From CAXSEF01 sp964236535 (GTDB lineage: Bacteria; Pseudomonadota; Alphaproteobacteria; Acetobacterales; Acetobacteraceae): 9,140 nt of DNA. The notes beneath the pieces are model-generated. The model was not told where the DNA came from, did no database searches, and worked only from the letters and a program-made list of their open reading frames with translations. Where the stretch lies: assembly GCA_964236535.1 (NCBI GenBank), contig CAXSEF010000114.1, positions 1 through 9,140 on the forward strand, read 5' to 3'. The position numbers and the translations under genes were made by a program. Positions 6,422 through 9,140 of the stretch are shown in pieces. The first letter of the stretch is position 1, and each line of letters starts with the position of its first letter.

Positions 6422-6600
6422 GCCGGCACCCCGACCTGGTGGATTGCCTCTACCTGGTTCGGAACGGGGTGCCGTTCGACGTCGCGTTCTCGCTCGAACC
6501 GGACGAGCGGCTTGCATGGATCGTGGCCCTGGGCACCCTCGAAGGTGGAGAGTTCGACTGGCACACCATGAACTGGAGCCCTTCGCATGAGCCCCGCTGA
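6068..6600 (+). CDS. Tail assembly chaperone, -1 frameshifted long (GT-like) form
   Basis: A -1 slip at 6412-6418 takes ribosomes from the zero frame into the frame that starts CTG at 6418 and ends at TGA 6598-6600. This adds 60 residues to the 117 of the short form, giving 177. The extension reads LSRHPDLVDCLYLVRNGVPF and on, with FSLEPDERLAWIVALGTLEG and FDWHTMNW, which resembles the second-frame part of myovirus chaperones. Upstream this frame closes at TAG 6382-6384, so the two frames overlap only in 6385-6421 and the slip must happen there. There is no good independent start codon for the extension. In lambda the equivalent GT form bridges chaperone and tape measure or tube. The following gene starts inside the end of this one (6587). 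Confidence 0.8.
6412..6418 (+). promoter_or_regulatory. Slippery heptamer for -1 frameshift
   Basis: G GGA AAC in the zero frame is a full X XXY YYZ heptamer. P- and A-site tRNAs can re-pair to GGG AAA after a -1 slip. The next zero-frame codon is the TGA stop, which can add a pause. Lambda uses the near-identical G GGA AAG. Confidence 0.85.
6424..6474 (+). promoter_or_regulatory. Frameshift-stimulating stem-loop
   Basis: CGGCACCCCG (6424-6433) and CGGGGTGCCG (6465-6474) are perfect reverse complements, forming a 10-bp stem with 9 G-C pairs. It begins 5 bases after the slippery heptamer, the spacing typical for -1 stimulators. The 31-base loop (6434-6464) can form a small inner hairpin between GGTGG and CTACC. 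A pseudoknot cannot be judged by eye. Confidence 0.75.
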
Positions 6601-6943
6601 GATCGCGAAACGCCTTGGAGAGCTGCCGTTTGGCGAGGCGAAAGCGGCAGCACTTGAGCAGGCGGCTGCGCTCATCGCCGATGTGGTAGGCAGCGAGTTG
6701 TCTGGTGCACCCGGAGATGCGCACGACCATCCCTGGAAACGTAGCGGCTTGCTGCGCGCGAGCATCCGTTACGACGTCGTGGAAGACGAGGCGGTGATCG
6801 GGAGCGACGACCCAGTCGCCGTGTTCCAAGAGGCGGGTACCATGCGAACGCCGCCGCGCCCGTTCCTGTCGAGCGTGGCCGAACGGCTTGCTGAGCCGAC
6901 TGCCCGGTCGATTGCCAGGATTATTGGGGATGCTCTTGGATGA
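6587..6943 (+). CDS. HK97-gp10-like tail/neck completion protein
   Basis: 118 residues from ATG 6587, with GGAG at 6575-6578 8 bases upstream; the start lies 14 bases inside the frameshifted chaperone frame. Motifs are typical of the HK97 gp10 / virion morphogenesis group: SGLLRASI at 53-60, an Asp/Glu-rich turn with IGSDDPVAVFQEAGT at about 71-85, and PPRPFL at 89-94, then a closing helix. In known phages this family works at the head-tail joint or tail terminator, so its place after the chaperone, rather than among the neck genes, is slightly unusual but seen in other gene orders. Its stop overlaps the next start (ATGA). Confidence 0.75.
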   Translation: MSPAEIAKRLGELPFGEAKAAALEQAAALIADVVGSELSGAPGDAHDHPWKRSGLLRASIRYDVVEDEAVIGSDDPVAVFQEAGTMRTPPRPFLSSVAERLAEPTARSIARIIGDALG

Positions 6944-8028
6944 TTGAAGCCTTCGAGATCGGCATCAAGCTTGCGTTGCAGGATGGTGTCTCCAGCGGAG
7001 TCTTAGCGGTCCGTCGCGACCTCGACGCCCTTGACCGCGCGATCGCATCGACAACCGTCGGGCTTGCGCGGCTGCAGCGCCTGGGCATCGACGCACTGGG
7101 TTTCATGGATAAAGGCGCCCAGCCTGCGACCAGCTCGGCCATTTCGAGCCGGGCCGCCCCGGTCCAGCCGCCGGATAAGACACCGTCCGAGGGCGTAGCA
7201 GATTCGATCTCGGCAGCCGTCGGTACGGGCGGAGACACGCCCCGGACGCCCATCGGCTCGAGTGCGGCGCCCGTCATAATTCCTTCGCTGACCGGGTCTG
7301 ATGCTGGCGCAGCAGCGTCGTCGATGGCGCAGGTTATCGTGCCGGTACGTGCCCCGACGGCCCTCGAGAAGCCACCTGTTTTGGAGCGGCCTGCAGTGAC
7401 GGTGCCGGCTCCGCTTCCTTTGACGGCTGCGGCCCCGAGTCCGGCTGGAGCGGTAGCGGCACAAAGGCCTGTGGCCGTGCCGGTGCAGATCCAGACTGTC
7501 TTGGCGGCTCCGCCTAGTGCTGCCCCACAGGTAACTTCGGCGAGCCCGTCCAGGGTCTACACGAACCAGACGGTGTTGCCGAGTGCCGGAGCGGCCGTCG
7601 CTACAGGCGACCGCGTTGTTCGTGCAGTGCCGCCGCGCCCAGTCGCACGAGTAGTCGTTCAGCCTCAGCCGGACGCATCCGTGGCGAGTTTAGCACCGCA
7701 GCGGACCGTGCATCACCGCTCAGGCGCCACCCAGAACGGGGGAGTTCATGTCGTGGCAGCTGCAGCCGCCATGAATTCACCGGTAGCGGGAAAGCCCGAT
7801 CCAGCGAGCGATGCACGAAACGTCTCCCCGCCATCCTATGCGCCTGCTGCTCAAGGCACTCGAAACCAAGGGGAGGCGATTATAGGCGACGTGTTTCTTG
7901 ACGGCGCCCGAATGGGTCGCTGGATGTCTGATCGAATGACCCAGGAGGCGGGAAGGCCGAGTGCGGGACCCACGGGCTTTGACTCCAGGCGCAGTGCCAC
8001 TTGGCCTGGCGCAGCGGTGGCGTCGTGA
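6940..8028 (+). CDS. Short Ala/Pro-rich protein in the tape-measure position
   Basis: 362 residues from ATG 6940, overlapping the previous stop by 4 bases, with GGGGA at 6926-6930. Residues 1-50 (FEIGIKLALQDGVSSGVLAV, then RRDLDALDRAIAS) look like the helical start of tape-measure proteins. Residues ~60-310 are low-complexity, very rich in Ala, Pro, Val, Ser and Thr, with no heptad pattern and no membrane segment. The last ~50 residues (DVFLDGARMGRWMSDRMTQE, then GPTGFDSRR and TWPGA) are ordered-looking and phage-like. Tape measures lie between the chaperone pair and baseplate genes, as here, but are usually far longer, with coiled coils and membrane segments. Hence either a reduced tape measure or another tail protein replacing it. 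The role is inferred from position and the N-terminus. Confidence 0.55.
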   Translation: MIEAFEIGIKLALQDGVSSGVLAVRRDLDALDRAIASTTVGLARLQRLGIDALGFMDKGAQPATSSAISSRAAPVQPPDKTPSEGVADSISAAVGTGGDTPRTPIGSSAAPVIIPSLTGSDAGAAASSMAQVIVPVRAPTALEKPPVLERPAVTVPAPLPLTAAAPSPAGAVAAQRPVAVPVQIQTVLAAPPSAAPQVTSASPSRVYTNQTVLPSAGAAVATGDRVVRAVPPRPVARVVVQPQPDASVASLAPQRTVHHRSGATQNGGVHVVAAAAAMNSPVAGKPDPASDARNVSPPSYAPAAQGTRNQGEAIIGDVFLDGARMGRWMSDRMTQEAGRPSAGPTGFDSRRSATWPGAAVAS

Positions 8029-8711
8029 ATAACACTCGCCTGGCACTGGGTCCTGTGGTGTTCCAGAACTTCGAAATCCCGGAGCGCGTGAGTTTTGGCG
8101 GCTTGCAGAAGCTTGCTGTGCATGAACTGTTCGGCGGCCGCCGCGTGATCGACGCACTGGGTGCGCAGCCCTCAGATGTGACTTGGTCCGGGATCTTTAG
8201 CGGTCCGGCGGCCTCTATGCGGGTTCAGATGCTCGATGAGCTGCGATTACTCGGTGCGACCTTACCACTGCGATGGGACACGTTTTCTTACCTTGTGGTG
8301 ATCGAGCGGCTGGAAGTCGAGTACAGCAGCCCATGGTGGATACCCTACCGTCTGGTCTGCAAGGTCGTTCAGGATACGGCGGCCACGGTTCTCGCGACCA
8401 GTCTGGTTCTTGCCAATCAGGTGGTGTCCGATCTCGCGACGGCCACCTCGTTTTTCGCCCTGGGCGGAGCACAGGCGGCTGTGGCGGTTCCAGGAGCCAT
8501 GACGCAGGGCACGCCGGCCAATATCGCGGCGGTCAGTGCTACGCTGTCGGGGCAGCAGGCCATTGAGACGAATATGGATTCAGTTGGTTCGGCATTGGGG
8601 TCCGCCGATCTCGGGACGTCGGTTTCGGCTTGCGGACAGCTTGCTGGGTTTAGTGTGGCACGAGGGTATGCTGGGCGTGCCGCTGCAACCCTCGCCGATA
8701 TCGACTCGTAG
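8025..8711 (+). CDS. Tail/baseplate protein, gpU-like
   Basis: 228 residues from GTG 8025, overlapping the preceding stop (GTGA), with GGTGG at 8016-8020 as ribosome site; a TTG at 8001 is a weaker alternative. The N-terminal 115 residues carry EIPERVSFGG, an AVHELFGGRRVIDALG strand pair, WSGIFSG (54-60), RVQMLDELR (66-74) and PWWIPYRL (103-110). This W-x-G-x-F-x-G ... R-x-x-x-L-D pattern is seen in P2-gpU-like and related baseplate or hub-proximal proteins. The C-terminal half is Ala/Ser/Thr-rich and helical, ending SVARGYAGRAAATLADIDS, which looks like a natural end, so the gene is probably complete. Baseplate genes normally follow but are not present before the IS. Confidence 0.65.
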   Translation: MNNTRLALGPVVFQNFEIPERVSFGGLQKLAVHELFGGRRVIDALGAQPSDVTWSGIFSGPAASMRVQMLDELRLLGATLPLRWDTFSYLVVIERLEVEYSSPWWIPYRLVCKVVQDTAATVLATSLVLANQVVSDLATATSFFALGGAQAAVAVPGAMTQGTPANIAAVSATLSGQQAIETNMDSVGSALGSADLGTSVSACGQLAGFSVARGYAGRAAATLADIDS

Positions 8712-8737
8712 GGCGGTCATCGGATTGCTGGAGCTCA

Positions 8738-8745
8738 ATGAGTTA
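8738..8745 (+). pseudogene. Possible start of the next phage gene, cut by the IS
   Basis: GGAG at 8730-8733 followed after 4 bases by ATG 8738 looks like a real translation start 26 bases after the gpU-like stop. Only ATG AGT and part of the next codon precede the proposed IS boundary at 8746, so the remainder would lie beyond the IS. Read through, the frame stops at once (TAG 8744-8746). This rests on a short motif and on the inferred IS end. Confidence 0.25.
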
Positions 8746-9140
8746 GAGGCGGTTACGGACCTTCGCCTGTGTAGCGGCGAGGTTCGCGGGCATGAGCGCT
8801 CGAAAGCCGTATCCTTCTAACGTATCCGATGACGAGTGGGCGCTGGTCGTGCCCTAGCTGACGCTTCTGCCGCAGGCAACCAGGCAGCGCGAGCATGGGC
8901 TACGCGAGGTGTTCAACGGCCTGCGCTATGTCCTCAAGACCGGCGCACCCTGGCGTTGAATGCCCAACGACCTGCCGTTCTGGGCGGCGGTCTACCAGCA
9001 GGCCCGTCGCTGGATGGCGGCCGGGTGCTTCGACGCCTTGGCCGATGACCCGCGCGCCGTGCTGCGCTTGGCAGCGGGACGCGATGCGGAGCCGAGTGCC
9101 GCCATCCTGGACAGCCGCACCCTGCGGTCCAGCCTCGAAG
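8746..9140 (+). mobile_element. IS5-family insertion sequence, left part, runs off the window
   Basis: The transposase reading frame at 8792 identifies the element. The left end is placed at about 8746 (GAGGCGGTTACGG), preceded by TTA at 8743-8745, which fits the TNA target duplication common in the IS1031-type branch of IS5. The right end is outside the window, so neither terminal repeat nor target duplication can be confirmed. Distance from proposed end to the start codon (46 bases) is normal for this group. Confidence 0.6.
8792..9140 (+). pseudogene. IS5-family transposase with two in-frame stops, partial
   Basis: The frame from ATG 8792 reads MSARKPYPSNVSDDEWALVV, a strong match to the N-terminal DUF4096-type domain of IS5/IS1031 transposases, then REVFNGLRYVLKTGAPWR, MPNDLPFWAAVYQQARRWM, and AAILDSRTLRSSL. 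The Asp at residue 107 is the probable first catalytic D of the DDE triad; the others lie past the window. The frame is broken by TAG at codon 22 (8855-8857), where relatives usually have Tyr after VP, and TGA at codon 56 (8957-8959), where relatives usually have Trp or a similar residue after PWR. No frameshift is seen; homology continues in the same frame on both sides of both stops. It cannot produce a full transposase without suppression or help from another copy. Confidence 0.85.

Noticed and set aside
6385..6600. The chaperone extension as a separate gene or a broken gene (sequencing frameshift)
   Set aside because: A canonical slippery heptamer with a well-spaced 10-bp stem sits exactly in the short frame overlap, which an accidental frameshift would not explain.
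7003..7464. Arg-rich minus-strand frame opposite the tape-measure-position gene
   Set aside because: The + strand gene has ribosome site, coupled start and phage-like ends; the minus frame is a by-product of Ala/Pro codons.
8536..8820. 94-codon + frame across the end of the gpU-like gene
   Set aside because: Overlaps a better gene out of frame and crosses the proposed IS boundary; no recognisable domain.
8836..9048. 70-codon + frame overlapping the transposase
   Set aside because: Out of frame with the clear IS5 transposase homology.

Overview
The window is a phage structural gene cluster, probably part of a prophage or phage remnant, from a GC-rich proteobacterium. An alphaproteobacterium of the acetic-acid-bacteria type is my best guess, from GC-rich codon use and the style of the proteins; the sequence does not prove this. 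All supported genes lie on the + strand and are tightly packed, with TGAGTG, TAGATG, ATGA and GTGA junctions typical of a co-transcribed late operon.

Layout. Positions 1-339 hold no recognisable gene. They contain a very AT-rich island (26 G+C in 130 bases over 101-230) with a perfect consensus sigma70 promoter (TTGACA, 18-base spacer, TATAAT) and two perfect 8-bp inverted repeats, one lying over the -10 box. Next come the major capsid protein (340-1668), three head/neck-type structural proteins of unknown exact role (1766-2143, 2268-2903, 3022-3828) and a 69-residue protein starting at TTG (3840-4049). The contractile tail genes follow: sheath (4050-5624), tube (5637-6065), tail assembly chaperone (6068-6421) with a -1 frameshifted long form (to 6600), an HK97-gp10-like tail/neck protein (6587-6943), a short Ala/Pro-rich protein in the tape-measure position (6940-8028), and a gpU/baseplate-like protein (8025-8711). 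The cluster is then cut by an IS5-family insertion sequence whose transposase gene carries two in-frame stops and runs off the window end (8746-9140).

How the parts work together. The capsid and neck genes would build the head and its connection to the tail. Sheath, tube, chaperone pair, tape-measure candidate and gpU-like protein would build a contractile (myovirus-type) tail. The baseplate, fibre and lysis genes expected next are not visible; the IS lies where they should begin.

The strongest non-gene signal is a programmed -1 frameshift cassette at the end of the chaperone gene: slippery heptamer G GGA AAC directly before the zero-frame TGA, a 5-base spacer, and a perfect 10-bp GC-rich stem. 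It joins the 117-residue chaperone to a 60-residue extension, as in lambda G/GT. The mechanism is known in phage tails; this instance is read directly from the sequence. I found no CRISPR array, tRNA, rRNA or defence system.
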